Positions 1-9,542 of a stretch of 64,000 nucleotides of DNA are shown piece by piece. Both the position numbers and the translations under genes were made by a program. How positions within the stretch are numbered: the first letter of the stretch is position 1; each line of letters starts with the position of its first letter. The stretch covers positions 7,831 through 71,830 of the forward strand of contig CAYQIM010000063.1 in assembly GCA_964417555.1 (NCBI GenBank), read 5' to 3'. Source of the stretch: CAYQIM01 sp964417555. Its GTDB lineage: Bacteria > Pseudomonadota > Gammaproteobacteria > Diplorickettsiales > Diplorickettsiaceae. A model generated the notes under the pieces. The model was given only the letters and a program-made list of their open reading frames with translations, was not told where the DNA came from and did not search any database.

Positions 1-517
1 TTCTATTGATAAAATCGCCGCTAGTGGCGGCTATTTGATGGCTTGTGTTGCAGATAAAATTTTAGCCGCTCCTTTTGCTATTATTGGGTCTATCGGTGTC
101 GTAGCACAATTACCTAATTTCCATCGTTTCTTAAAGAAAAGAGATATTGATTTTGAGCTATTAACCGCAGGAGAATATAAACGCACTTTAACGATTTTTG
201 GTGAGAATACAAAAAAAGCGCGTGAAAAAACTCAAGATGATCTTGAAGAAATCCATCGCTTGTTTAAAGAATTTATCCAATCCAATAGAAAGGAAGTCGA
301 CATTGAACAAGTGGCTACCGGCGCACATTGGCTGGCCAAGGATACCTTGGAGTTAAAATTGGTTGATAAACTTGTTACCAGTGATGATTACTTAAGTCAT
401 CAAGCCAGGGACGATCAAGCCAACATTTACGAATTACACTATCTAACGAAAAAAACAATCACTGAAAAATTGAGTGAAAAACTCGCACAGGTAGTAAGCC
501 GCTTAGATTGGCGCTAA
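1..517 (+). CDS. sohB: SohB-like inner-membrane serine peptidase, C-terminal part
   Basis: This is the 3' part of an S49-family (SohB/SppA) peptidase; the start lies before the window and the frame is open from base 2. The catalytic serine sits in the motif DKIAASGGYLMA, and the partner lysine is probably the one in GEYKRTLT, giving the Ser-Lys dyad of the family. About 171 codons are visible, roughly half of a typical SohB. The family degrades membrane-associated and misfolded peptides on the periplasmic side of the inner membrane. It ends about 50 bp before lnt on the same strand. SohB rather than SppA is inferred from the single short peptidase domain. Confidence 0.85.
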   Translation, partial: SIDKIAASGGYLMACVADKILAAPFAIIGSIGVVAQLPNFHRFLKKRDIDFELLTAGEYKRTLTIFGENTKKAREKTQDDLEEIHRLFKEFIQSNRKEVDIEQVATGAHWLAKDTLELKLVDKLVTSDDYLSHQARDDQANIYELHYLTKKTITEKLSEKLAQVVSRLDWR

Positions 518-569
518 TAAAAAACAAAGTGCGGAAAGTTTTATAGCTTCCCGTGCAATAGGTCTATAC

Positions 570-2057
570 GTGATGAAGTTTATTAAATCTTACTTGCCAG
601 AAGGTCTCGCACTTATCTCTGGCGGCCTTTTGGCTTTTGCCTTTGCCCCACTGGCACTGTATCCCCTGGCCATTATTTGTCCCGCTGTTTTATTACGATT
701 GTGGTTAAACGCAACACCCCGGTTTAGCTTTTCGACTGGCTTATTTTTTGGCATTGGTTTTTTTACCGTCGGTGTATCCTGGGTTTTTATTAGCATCCAC
801 GTATTTGGACATACCTCAATCTTTTTGTCTTTCCTTATTACCGCATTATTTATTTTTATCTTAGCTTTATTTATTGCGTTTCAAGGTTATCTTTTAAATT
901 TCTTCTTTCCTGAAAACAATCGAATTAAGTGTTATCTGATGTTCCCTGCCCTTTGGGCACTGAGTGAATGGGTTCGCGGCTGGATTTTTACAGGATTTCC
1001 TTGGTTATTGTTGGGCACAAGTCAAATTAACTCACCACTTGCTGGTTATACACCGTTGATTGGAGGTTTTGGTCTCGCTTTTTTAGTTACCTTCAGCTCA
1101 GCATTACTCTTGGATATAACGATAAACCTGAAAAAAAATTTCTTCTTCCCCCTATTAATACTTGTCATACTCTGGATAGCGGGTTATGGTCTCAGCTTTA
1201 TTCACTGGACCCGGACCGTTGGAAAATCGGTACAGGTCAGTCTTGTGCAAGCTAATATCCCGCAAGAAATAAAATGGGAGCCCGAATATCTTCAGAGGTC
1301 TTTAGAAGACTATTTACAATTGACGCAAGCCCATTGGGATAGTCGGCTTATTATTTGGCCAGAGGCGGCCATTCCAGCCTTACAACATAAGGCCTTACCC
1401 TTTTTAAACCAGCTTAGTAAAAAAGCAGTACAGCACGGAACGACATTAATTACTGGCATCCCGATTCAAAAAGGTTTTCAATACTATAATGGTATGATTG
1501 CCCTAGGTGTTGATCAGGCAACTTATTACAAACAACAACTGGTTATCTTTGGCGAATACCTTCCCTGGTGGATTGCTTGGGCACAAGGTCTTTTAAATTT
1601 ACTGGATGTCCCTATGTCTAGCTTTTCGCCTGGCCCTGCAAACCAACGCGCGTTCAAAGTCGCTGGTTTAGATCTAGGCACCTTCATTTGCTACGAAATT
1701 GCTTATCCAGCCCTCGTCAGACAAGCACTTCCGCAAGCGCAATTATTATTAACTATCAATGATGACGCTTGGTTTGGTCATTCATTTGCCCTCGCCCAAC
1801 ATCTACAAATTGGACAATTTCAAGCATTAGCCACCGGCCGTTATCTGCTATTTTTAAGTAATACAGGAATGACAGCAATCGTTACACCCAAAGGAAAGAT
1901 TCAAGCACAACTTCCCCCTTTCCAAATCAGTGTATTAACTGACATTGTTTACAAAACCCTAGGCACTACGCCTTGGGTGAGTTATGGCGATTGTCCGATT
2001 ATTATCTTTTTAGTGGGATTAGTCATCTTATGTTACGCTTATACTCTTCGCAATTGA
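570..2057 (+). CDS. lnt: Apolipoprotein N-acyltransferase
   Basis: Lnt adds the third acyl chain to the N-terminal cysteine of lipoproteins in the inner membrane. The first ~215 residues hold several hydrophobic transmembrane segments, followed by a periplasmic nitrilase-type domain. The catalytic triad is visible: Glu265 in IIWPEAAIPA, Lys321 in YYKQQLVIFGEY and Cys374 in GTFICYEIAYP. At 495 aa it is close to the usual length of about 510. The start is either GTG at 570 or ATG at 573. The lipoprotein gene lptE lies nearby (4.8 kb). Confidence 0.95.
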   Translation: MMKFIKSYLPEGLALISGGLLAFAFAPLALYPLAIICPAVLLRLWLNATPRFSFSTGLFFGIGFFTVGVSWVFISIHVFGHTSIFLSFLITALFIFILALFIAFQGYLLNFFFPENNRIKCYLMFPALWALSEWVRGWIFTGFPWLLLGTSQINSPLAGYTPLIGGFGLAFLVTFSSALLLDITINLKKNFFFPLLILVILWIAGYGLSFIHWTRTVGKSVQVSLVQANIPQEIKWEPEYLQRSLEDYLQLTQAHWDSRLIIWPEAAIPALQHKALPFLNQLSKKAVQHGTTLITGIPIQKGFQYYNGMIALGVDQATYYKQQLVIFGEYLPWWIAWAQGLLNLLDVPMSSFSPGPANQRAFKVAGLDLGTFICYEIAYPALVRQALPQAQLLLTINDDAWFGHSFALAQHLQIGQFQALATGRYLLFLSNTGMTAIVTPKGKIQAQLPPFQISVLTDIVYKTLGTTPWVSYGDCPIIIFLVGLVILCYAYTLRN

Positions 2058-2261
2058 ACTTTTGCTGGCGCCTTGCCCAAAAATCTAATTGCAGTGAGTC
2101 TATTTACGAATCGTCGCTAATTAAAATGTGTATTCAAATGACTTTAGCTAAAAGTCCCTATTCAGCTTTTTACATCAGGCATAAAAAAGCCTGTCAGCAC
2201 ACACACAAAACTGCAAGTATTTCTCATAGATCTAGCGAACAAACAACAAGGTAACTAGCTA

Positions 2262-4766
2262 ATGATGCAAGAAGAATATCAACCTGAAGTCGTAGAAACC
2301 GAGGTACAAAAATTTTGGCAAGAACATCAATCTTTTAAAGTAACGGAAGACCTTAATAAAGAAAAATTTTATTGTCTTTCCATGTTTCCCTATCCTAGTG
2401 GAACCTTACATGTAGGCCATGTACGTAATTATGCCCTTGGTGATGTCATTGCACGTTATCAACGCATGTTAGGCAAGAACGTTCTCCATCCTATTGGTTG
2501 GGATGCGTTTGGTTTGCCGGCTGAAAATGCTGCCCTTAAACACGACGTAGCACCAGCCGCTTGGACCTATGCCAATATTGATCACATGCGTAGCCAGTTT
2601 AAACAGTTAGGTCTTAGTTTTGATTGGAGCCGAGAAATAACGACCTGCAAACCCGATTATTATCGCTGGGAACAGTGGCTTTTTATTCAGCTTCTCAAAA
2701 AGGGACTCGTTTATAGAAAAAACTCGCTGGTGAATTGGGATCCTGTGGATCAAACAGTTTTGGCCAATGAACAAGTGATTAATGGCCGGGGTTGGCGTTC
2801 GGGTGCATTAATTGAACGTAAAGAGATTCCGCAATGGTTTTTAAAGATTACCGCCTATGCGGACGAACTTTTAGAAAGCCTAGATTCCTTAGTAGGATGG
2901 CCGGATGAAGTCAAAACCATGCAACGCCATTGGATCGGCCGCTCAAAAGGTTTGGCTATCCAGTTTTTAATTAATGATCCGCAATTAACTCCCGTCGAAA
3001 TCTTTACCACCCGTCCCGATACACTATTTGGCGCTACTTTTATAGCCATTTCAGCGCAGCATCCGCTCGCCCACTATGCCGCTAAAAATAATCCTAGTGT
3101 ACAAAAATATCTGGATAATTATCAGCATGTACCGGTTGCAGAAGCTATTTCTGCTACACTAGAAAAGCAAGGAATCGCAACTGGCATCACTGCGCAACAT
3201 CCGATGACACGCAAAACACTACCTATTTGGATAGCTAATTTTGTAAAAAACGATTATGGTTGTGGCGCTGTCATGGGCGTCCCTGCCCATGACGAAAGAG
3301 ACTTTGCGTTTGCACAAAAATACAACATACCTATCATTCCTGTTATTGAAGCACTGGATAAAGGAGCAGCACATGATAATCAAGAGCCTCTACTCGCACG
3401 CGGTCAATTAATAAACTCTGGTCCTTTTAATGGTTTATCTTCAGAAAAAGGCGCAAAGGCTATTTCTGAGTTGCTAATCAATAATGGAGTAGCTACGTAT
3501 AAAACACAGTATCGTTTACACGACTGGGGTGTATCACGCCAGCGCTATTGGGGAACACCGATTCCTATTATCTACTGTGATGCATGTGGTGCGATACCGG
3601 TTCCTGAAAAAGATTTACCGGTTGTTCTTCCAGAAGCTGTTCATTTGACCGGTGTAGGCTCTCCTTTAAAAACAATGCCCGAGTTTTATCGGACCACTTG
3701 TCCTCAATGCCATCAACCCGCCACTCGGGAAACAGATACTTTTGATACCTTTGTCGAATCTTCTTGGTATTATGCACGCTTTGCTTGTCCTGCCCAAGAC
3801 AAAACCATGTTAGACGACAGGGCAAAATATTGGACACCGGTTGATCACTACATCGGCGGTATTGAACACGCCGTTTTACATCTCTTATATGCACGTTTTT
3901 TCCATAAAGTATTACGCGATATCGAATTAGTTAATTCAAATGAACCTTTTACGCGTTTACTTACGCAAGGTATGGTTCTTAAAGACGGTGCCAAGATGTC
4001 AAAATCAAAAGGTAATACCGTCGATCCTAAAGAATTAATTAAAAAATATGGCAGCGATACCTTACGCCTGTTTGTTTTATTTGCTGCCCCACCGGAACAA
4101 TCCTTAGAGTGGTCGGATAGCGGCGTAGAAGGCGCACATCGTTTTTTAAAACGGCTTTGGGCTTTTGCCTATACCAATTCCTGGTTACAGGAATTCAACG
4201 AAGCCTGCGCATCAAATCTGTCTCATCCCATCGTCTGGACAACTATTCCGGCTGCGCAGCGGACTTTGCGGCGACAAGTCTATGAAATTCTACAACTCGC
4301 TAGACACGATTATGAGCGCCAACAATTTAATACGGTGATTGCGGGCAGCATGAAACTGTTAAATCTATTACAATCTGCCACACAAGCATTGGATACGTCA
4401 TCCGAAGTTGACAATCTTAGCCTAAAGCGAATCATTCAACATGGACTAAGCGTTCTACTGCGTTTACTTGCACCCATCGTGCCCCATATCACCCATGTTT
4501 TATGGCAGTCACTGAAGTTTAAAGGGTTAATTATAAAAGCCAATTGGCCAAAAGTAGCCGCCGATGCCTTAGCCACTGAAGAAATAGCATGGGTAATCCA
4601 GGTTAATGGTAAACTACGCGCGCATTTGTCGCTTGCAACAAATTCTGATGACGAAACCATTAAAACGGCTGTACTCAATAATCCACAAATTAAACGCTAT
4701 ATTGAAAATCAAGCAATCAAAAAAATTATCATTGTTCCCAAAAAACTCGTTAATATCGTTATTTAA
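2262..4766 (+). CDS. leuS: Leucyl-tRNA synthetase
   Basis: Class I aminoacyl-tRNA synthetase charging tRNA-Leu. The HIGH-type motif HVGH is at residues 50-53 and KMSKS at about 578-582. Between them is a long insert with the CP1 editing domain (for example TTRPDTLFGATF). Length is 834 aa, slightly shorter than the E. coli enzyme (about 860). It heads the block leuS-lptE-holA-nadD-rsfS-rlmH, a conserved gammaproteobacterial order. The start ATG 2262 follows AAGGTAACTAGCTA, and a second ATG is adjacent. Confidence 0.97.
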   Translation: MMQEEYQPEVVETEVQKFWQEHQSFKVTEDLNKEKFYCLSMFPYPSGTLHVGHVRNYALGDVIARYQRMLGKNVLHPIGWDAFGLPAENAALKHDVAPAAWTYANIDHMRSQFKQLGLSFDWSREITTCKPDYYRWEQWLFIQLLKKGLVYRKNSLVNWDPVDQTVLANEQVINGRGWRSGALIERKEIPQWFLKITAYADELLESLDSLVGWPDEVKTMQRHWIGRSKGLAIQFLINDPQLTPVEIFTTRPDTLFGATFIAISAQHPLAHYAAKNNPSVQKYLDNYQHVPVAEAISATLEKQGIATGITAQHPMTRKTLPIWIANFVKNDYGCGAVMGVPAHDERDFAFAQKYNIPIIPVIEALDKGAAHDNQEPLLARGQLINSGPFNGLSSEKGAKAISELLINNGVATYKTQYRLHDWGVSRQRYWGTPIPIIYCDACGAIPVPEKDLPVVLPEAVHLTGVGSPLKTMPEFYRTTCPQCHQPATRETDTFDTFVESSWYYARFACPAQDKTMLDDRAKYWTPVDHYIGGIEHAVLHLLYARFFHKVLRDIELVNSNEPFTRLLTQGMVLKDGAKMSKSKGNTVDPKELIKKYGSDTLRLFVLFAAPPEQSLEWSDSGVEGAHRFLKRLWAFAYTNSWLQEFNEACASNLSHPIVWTTIPAAQRTLRRQVYEILQLARHDYERQQFNTVIAGSMKLLNLLQSATQALDTSSEVDNLSLKRIIQHGLSVLLRLLAPIVPHITHVLWQSLKFKGLIIKANWPKVAADALATEEIAWVIQVNGKLRAHLSLATNSDDETIKTAVLNNPQIKRYIENQAIKKIIIVPKKLVNIVI

Positions 4767-4772
4767 TTTTTT

Positions 4773-5351
4773 ATGAGTATGAGTATTCGTTTCTGCCAAA
4801 TTTTTTGTAGCCTTTTATTAGTTTTAACATTGAGTGGCTGTGGATTTCAATTACGCGGTTACGGCAATCAACAAACGCTCCCTTTTCATACGCTTTATAT
4901 TGATGCAAACCCACCCTATACCCACTTTAATAAAGCATTACGACAAGCCTTAATCGCCGTTGGTGTCGACGTCCGCTTATCGCCTCCGGCACCCATTACG
5001 CTACATATCCTTTCGCAAAACTTTACTCGTACGATGACGAGCCTAGGAAATGCAGGTCAAACGACAACCTACTTACTTTCCTTTACTATTCTTTTTCAAC
5101 TTAGCGATAGCGCTCATCACAAGCTATCACCCCTTCAAACAGTCCGTGCTACACGTAACTTTTCTATCACATCAAACCAATTGGGTGGCGACCTCAATAC
5201 CCAGATTGATCTACAAGAAGATATGCAGCGAGATGTCATTCAACAACTCATCGCACAACTAGCTGCACCGACAGTACGCCAAGAATTTTGCCCATCCCTG
5301 CGAGGTAGAAACTTATGCAATGGCGTTACGAACAGGTCAATCAGCAATTAA
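4773..5351 (+). CDS. lptE: LPS-assembly outer-membrane lipoprotein LptE
   Basis: LptE is the lipoprotein plug of the LptD/LptE translocon that inserts lipopolysaccharide into the outer membrane. A signal peptide ends in the lipobox LSGC with the acylated Cys at residue 23, followed by the family-typical GFQLRGYG. Length 192 aa is normal. It starts 6 bp after leuS stops and its 3' end overlaps the start of holA by 37 bp, so translation is probably coupled. Its presence implies an LPS-bearing outer membrane. Confidence 0.93.
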   Translation: MSMSIRFCQIFCSLLLVLTLSGCGFQLRGYGNQQTLPFHTLYIDANPPYTHFNKALRQALIAVGVDVRLSPPAPITLHILSQNFTRTMTSLGNAGQTTTYLLSFTILFQLSDSAHHKLSPLQTVRATRNFSITSNQLGGDLNTQIDLQEDMQRDVIQQLIAQLAAPTVRQEFCPSLRGRNLCNGVTNRSISN

Positions 5352-6337
5352 ACAGCAAACCTTTAGCCGCTATTTATCTTGTGAGCGGTGACGAGCACCT
5401 TCTCGTCCAAACAGTCTGTGATAACATTCGCCACGCTGCAAAAAAACAAGGTTTTTCGGAACGCGAGGTATTTCATGCAGAGTCCGGTTTTAATTGGCAA
5501 GCCCTGCTAACCCGTAGTAATAATTATGGCCTATTTGCAGAAAAGCAAATACTGGAGTTACATCTCGCACAAGGATTTTCTGAAGCGGCAGCAGAAACAC
5601 TTAAAACCTATGCCAATAATCCACCCGATCATAAACTCTTACTCATTATTACTGGAAAGTTAGAACGCCGTCAGCAACAAACGACATGGTTTAAACAGTT
5701 TGACGCGGTCGGTGTTTTTATACCGATATGGCCAATGGAATCCACCCAATTAGCACATTGGATTACCGAGCGCTTAGCGACATGCGGATTAAAAGCGGAA
5801 AAAGAAGCGATACAGTGCCTTATGTCGGCAACAGAGGGGAATTTATTAGCCACTGCACAAGAAATCGAAAAACTGCGCTTATACTTTGGTGCTGACACAA
5901 GTCAGGTTATTACACAAGATAAACTGATGGAAGCGCTTTCTGATAATGCGCGTTTTGATCCCTTTAAACTCACGGATGCCGCCTTACAAGGAGAGCCAAT
6001 ACGTTGCCTACGAATTTTAAATCGGCTCAAAGAAGAAGGCGTAGAACCTTTATTAATCTTGTGGGCATTAAGTCGCGACTGTCGACAATTAGCCACATTG
6101 GCATTTCAACTCGAACAAGGAAAAAACTTAAGGACCCTTTTCCAAACCTATCATATCTGGGAAAAACGGCAAGGACTCTTTCAGCAAGCCTTACGACGTC
6201 ATTCCCTCACTCATTGGTATCAGCTATTACGATTTGCCGCACGCACGGATCGCATCGTCAAAGGTGTTGAATCAAACGCTATTTGGCATGCACTACAACG
6301 GTTAAGCATGAGCATGGCAGGTGTAAAAATTGTATGA
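5315..6337 (+). CDS. holA: DNA polymerase III subunit delta
   Basis: The delta subunit opens the beta sliding clamp as part of the clamp loader. At 340 aa it matches the usual size (E. coli 343). The N-terminal AAA-like domain contains AIYLVSGDEHLLVQ, typical of HolA, and the C-terminal helical collar domain contains EEGVEPLLILWALSRDCRQL. It overlaps lptE at its 5' end, and its TGA stop overlaps the nadD ATG (ATGA). Confidence 0.95.
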   Translation: MQWRYEQVNQQLNSKPLAAIYLVSGDEHLLVQTVCDNIRHAAKKQGFSEREVFHAESGFNWQALLTRSNNYGLFAEKQILELHLAQGFSEAAAETLKTYANNPPDHKLLLIITGKLERRQQQTTWFKQFDAVGVFIPIWPMESTQLAHWITERLATCGLKAEKEAIQCLMSATEGNLLATAQEIEKLRLYFGADTSQVITQDKLMEALSDNARFDPFKLTDAALQGEPIRCLRILNRLKEEGVEPLLILWALSRDCRQLATLAFQLEQGKNLRTLFQTYHIWEKRQGLFQQALRRHSLTHWYQLLRFAARTDRIVKGVESNAIWHALQRLSMSMAGVKIV

Positions 6338-6960
6338 TAGGTATATTGGGGGGAACGTTTGATCCTATACATAATGGCCATTTATATATTGCTAAAGCCT
6401 TATACGAACAGTTGCCGTGTCAGGAAGTCCGATTCATCCCTTGCAAAAATCCGGTATTCGGCAAAAAAGTGATCGCCAGCGGAAGACAAAGACTTATCAT
6501 GTTAGAACGCGCTCTGCAGCCTTACCCTCATTTTGTCACCGATAAACGCGAACTTGAACGCGAAACCCCTTCTTACATGAGTGATACACTCATTTCTTTA
6601 CGCCAAGAATTTAACAACACTCCTCTAGCCCTTATCTTAGGAAGCGATAATTTAGAAATTTTAGATCACTGGCACGCTTGGACCTCACTGATTCAATATG
6701 CCCATTTAGTGATCGTGCCAAGAACTTGCTATCCTGAAACCTATAGTGCACCTATCCAATCGTTCATAAAAAGATTTCAAGTTACTGACTCCCACCTATT
6801 ATCGCAACAAGCCGCTGGACTTTTATTGATGACCCAGGTAAAACCCCTAGCCATCTCCGCTACGGCCATCCGAGCGGAAATTGCTAGGGGTTCAGACCCG
6901 ACGGACTTATTACCTTCGTCGGTCCTAGATTACATTTTGGAACAAAAATTATACCTATGA
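6334..6960 (+). CDS. nadD: Nicotinate-nucleotide adenylyltransferase
   Basis: NadD converts nicotinate mononucleotide plus ATP to deamido-NAD in NAD synthesis. The nucleotidyltransferase signature GGTFDPIHNGHL with the HxGH pair is at the N-terminus, and the second ATP-binding motif appears as SATAIRAEI near the end. I place the start at ATG 6334: the protein then begins MIGILGGTFDP as in the family (208 aa), and the ATG overlaps the holA stop by 4 bp. An upstream in-frame ATG at 6283 would add a non-homologous leader inside holA. Confidence 0.95.
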   Translation: MIGILGGTFDPIHNGHLYIAKALYEQLPCQEVRFIPCKNPVFGKKVIASGRQRLIMLERALQPYPHFVTDKRELERETPSYMSDTLISLRQEFNNTPLALILGSDNLEILDHWHAWTSLIQYAHLVIVPRTCYPETYSAPIQSFIKRFQVTDSHLLSQQAAGLLLMTQVKPLAISATAIRAEIARGSDPTDLLPSSVLDYILEQKLYL

Positions 6961-7298
6961 CACACCACGCTTCAAATAAATCGATAATCGAAAATGACAT
7001 TGTTTCTATATTAGAGGACCATAAAGCCAAAGACATCGTTGTGTTGAACGTCAGTGATATCACTGATATTACCGATCTCATGATCATTTGCACCGGTAGC
7101 TCTAACCGTCATATCAAAACCTTAGCGGATTACGTGATAGTAAATGCCAAGAAAAAAGGCTTAGAAATCCTCGGCGTAGAGGGTGAAAAAGAGGGGGAAT
7201 GGATATTGATCGATTTGGTCGATGCCATTGTCCACATTATGCTCCCTCCTGTACGTGAATTTTATAATCTTGAAAAGCTGTGGGGAACACCCACCTAA
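6957..7298 (+). CDS. rsfS: Ribosomal silencing factor RsfS
   Basis: RsfS binds ribosomal protein L14 and blocks joining of the 30S and 50S subunits when nutrients are short. Family hallmarks are DLMIICTGSSNRHIKTLAD and the C-terminal WILIDLVDAIVHIM followed by YNLEKLW. Length 113 aa is normal. Start ATG overlaps the nadD stop by 4 bp, and its stop TAA shares its last base with the rlmH ATG. Confidence 0.95.
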   Translation: MTHHASNKSIIENDIVSILEDHKAKDIVVLNVSDITDITDLMIICTGSSNRHIKTLADYVIVNAKKKGLEILGVEGEKEGEWILIDLVDAIVHIMLPPVREFYNLEKLWGTPT

Positions 7299-7768
7299 TG
7301 CTACTGCATTTGATTGCCGTTGGAACCCATATGCCTCTGTGGGTAAATGAAGGTTTTAAGGATTATCAAAAAAGGCTAATGAGTGAATGTAAACTTAATT
7401 TAATTACTATTACGCCTGGCCAGCGAACTAAAAACAGTAAAGTATCACAGCTTGTGGAAGAAGAAGGAAAAAAAATACGAGCTATCCTCCCTAAACAATC
7501 TCGTGTGATCGCGCTGGACGAAAGAGGCGAACTCTGGAATACAAAGCAGCTCGCAGAAAAATTACAACGTTGGCAGATAGAAAGACAAGATATGAGTCTC
7601 TTGATCGGTGGCCCGGATGGCTTAAGCAAAGACTGTTTAAACCGTGCAGAACATATTTGGTCACTGTCGCCATTAACCTTCCCTCATCCTCTCGTACGAA
7701 TTATCGTTGCCGAGCAGCTTTATCGTGCATGGACTCTCTTAAAAGGCCATCCTTATCATCGTGACTAG
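7298..7768 (+). CDS. rlmH: 23S rRNA pseudouridine-1915 N3-methyltransferase RlmH
   Basis: SPOUT-class methyltransferase that modifies pseudouridine 1915 in helix 69 of 23S rRNA. The cofactor-binding knot is seen as LLIGGPDGLS and the C-terminal substrate motif as VAEQLYRAWTLLKGHPYHR. Start at ATG 7298 gives 156 aa beginning MLLHLIAVGTHMP, which matches the family; an upstream frame from 7280 lies inside rsfS. It is the last gene of the leuS operon; mrdA, which often follows, is absent here. Confidence 0.95.
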   Translation: MLLHLIAVGTHMPLWVNEGFKDYQKRLMSECKLNLITITPGQRTKNSKVSQLVEEEGKKIRAILPKQSRVIALDERGELWNTKQLAEKLQRWQIERQDMSLLIGGPDGLSKDCLNRAEHIWSLSPLTFPHPLVRIIVAEQLYRAWTLLKGHPYHRD

Positions 7769-7866
7769 AAAAACGAACCGGCTTGTTCTGTATATCGATA
7801 AAGGAGATTTAAAAACCTTTTGGAGTATAAGGATTAACAAACAGTGGCGAGTTATCTTCATCAAAC

Positions 7867-7947
7867 GTCATGGCGAGCGAGTGCAATGAGCCTAGCCATC
7901 TAGTGATGATTTTTCTGGATTGCCGCGCGCTTCGCGCTCGCAATGAC
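7867..7947. repeat. Hairpin repeat, GTCATTGCGAG family, solo copy
   Basis: An 81-bp element between rlmH and pgpA. The right arm (7915-7947) starts CTGGATTGCC and ends CTCGCAATGAC. The left arm (7867-7903) starts GTCATGGCGAGCG and ends GCCATCTAG, so the arms are imperfect inverted copies around an 11-nt centre. The same arm sequence bounds the GIY-YIG gene at 57.7-58.2 kb, which makes this a solo, ORF-less relative. Nothing else recognisable lies in the 218-bp gap. Confidence 0.6.
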
Positions 7948-7986
7948 AGTTATCATTTATAACATGTTTAATAAGTCTTTAACAAA

Positions 7987-8478
7987 TCAAAAGAAAAAAT
8001 AATGGATTAAATGTAAACCTATCCAAGCATAGACGGCAGCCATTAAATCATCCACCATCACACCAAATCCTCCTGGCAACCGTCTATCCATCCAAGCAAT
8101 AGGCCAAGGTTTTACAATATCAAATAAACGGAACAACAAAAAACCAATAACAATCCATAACCACCCTTTCGGGGCTGCCCACATCGTAAGACCAAATCCA
8201 CAAATCTCGTCCCAAACGATACCAGAATAATCGTGAATACCGATGTCACGCTCCGTCACATCGCAAATCCAAATACCAACTAAGATAGCTAATAACAAAA
8301 CGAAACTATAGCTTAATAAAGAAAGAGATTGAATAAAATAATACAGTGGAATCGCTACTAAGGTCCCACAAGTACCCGGTGCAAAAGGAGATAATCCAGA
8401 ACCAAAACCAAAAGCAATAAAATAAATAGGATGACTAAATACTTTAGATATGAGCGTTCGTTTCATGACTTCTCTCAA
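7987..8478 (-). CDS. pgpA: Phosphatidylglycerophosphatase A
   Basis: PgpA dephosphorylates phosphatidylglycerophosphate to phosphatidylglycerol in the inner membrane. The N-terminal motif FGSGLSPFAPGTCGTL is diagnostic, and the acidic pair region DRRLPGGFGVMVDDL near the end fits the metal-dependent active site. Length 163 aa is normal, with several hydrophobic membrane segments. It lies downstream of thiL on the minus strand, the order seen in many gammaproteobacteria (nusB-thiL-pgpA). Confidence 0.95.
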   Translation of the reverse strand: MREVMKRTLISKVFSHPIYFIAFGFGSGLSPFAPGTCGTLVAIPLYYFIQSLSLLSYSFVLLLAILVGIWICDVTERDIGIHDYSGIVWDEICGFGLTMWAAPKGWLWIVIGFLLFRLFDIVKPWPIAWMDRRLPGGFGVMVDDLMAAVYAWIGLHLIHYFFF

Positions 8479-8542
8479 TTGTTAATTGCTTCTTGCCTGT
8501 AAGTATACCGCTAGTATCTGAAGATACGAATTTTTCAAACTT

Positions 8543-9532
8543 TCAACGAGCGGTACAGTCAGAAAAAAAATGTTGAAATCCCTTTTGCTTTAACATAAAA
8601 GGTGTTCCAGTTGCGTCATATAAAAAAAGTCCAGGATCCTCTTTAATGACACCGATACACGTAAAAGGGCAAGCGCTATTTTTTAAAGAACGTTGTAATT
8701 CGACTTCACAAGCGGGGGGAACCGTAAAACATAATTCATAGTCGTCGCCCGCACTTAAAGCCAGTTGCCAAGCTTGTTCTAATGGCAACTCCTGTAGCGT
8801 TTTAGAAAGAGGAAGCTTATGCATAGCAATCCGCGCTCCAACTTGACTCGCTGCTAAAATATGATCTAAATCAGCCGCTAAACCATCCGAAATATCGATA
8901 GCACTGCTAGCCAAACCGCGCAGTGCTAAACCTAATTCAATACGCGGTGTGGGCCGATTTAAACGCTGCAGCAAACACCGCTTTTGCTGCTCATTAAGAT
9001 CTAATGAGATTTTTTTTTGTAAATAAGCTAATGCTAAACCCGCATCACCTAATGTTCCAGAGACATAAATACGATCCCCGGGCTGTGCGCCGGAGCGCAG
9101 TAATGCTTTACCAGAAGGAACAAATCCCATTGCCTGAACTGTGATAGTTAATGGTCCCTGTGTTACATCACCACCAACCAATTGCAGATTAAATTGATCT
9201 AGCAATGAAAAAAAACTTTGAGAAAATTGTGCTAGCCAAGCTTCATCGGCAGTAGGCAATGTTAGGGCTAACAAAATCCAAGTCGGTGATGCGCCCATAG
9301 CCGCCAAATCACTTAAATTAACGGCTAAGGATTTATAAGCTATATCATCAGGTGAAGTGTCTTCTGAAAAATGCTGGCCTATTACTAATGTATCAGTCGT
9401 TACCACTAATTGTTGGTCTAGCGGTATCTGCAGAATAGCCCCATCATCTCCTATTCCTTGCAAGACATCTGAACGATGGGGCTTTGCTTGATTAAAAAAA
9501 TGCTGAATTAAATCGAATTCGCTGATCGACAT
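8543..9532 (-). CDS. thiL: Thiamine-monophosphate kinase
   Basis: ThiL phosphorylates thiamine monophosphate to the diphosphate cofactor. It starts SEFDLIQHFF and has GIGDDGAIL, TTDTLVIGQHF, VGGDVTQG and DISDGLAADL, the Mg-ATP and substrate motifs of the PurM/ThiL fold. Length is 329 aa, normal for the family. It begins 10 bp after nusB ends, so it is probably co-transcribed with nrdR-nusB-pgpA. Confidence 0.95.
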   Translation of the reverse strand: MSISEFDLIQHFFNQAKPHRSDVLQGIGDDGAILQIPLDQQLVVTTDTLVIGQHFSEDTSPDDIAYKSLAVNLSDLAAMGASPTWILLALTLPTADEAWLAQFSQSFFSLLDQFNLQLVGGDVTQGPLTITVQAMGFVPSGKALLRSGAQPGDRIYVSGTLGDAGLALAYLQKKISLDLNEQQKRCLLQRLNRPTPRIELGLALRGLASSAIDISDGLAADLDHILAASQVGARIAMHKLPLSKTLQELPLEQAWQLALSAGDDYELCFTVPPACEVELQRSLKNSACPFTCIGVIKEDPGLFLYDATGTPFMLKQKGFQHFFSDCTAR

Positions 9533-9542
9533 CGCAATTGCT

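Noticed and set aside
2176..2193. Hairpin CAGGC...GCCTG as a terminator after lnt
   Set aside because: The stem is only 5 bp and no U-tract follows.
1973..2254. A 93-codon plus-strand frame between lnt and leuS
   Set aside because: It overlaps the end of lnt, lacks an RBS and shows no protein-like pattern; the gap probably holds only a leader for leuS.
3568..3894. A 108-codon minus-strand open frame inside leuS
   Set aside because: It is opposite conserved leuS sequence, and its composition is what the reverse frame of that gene would give.
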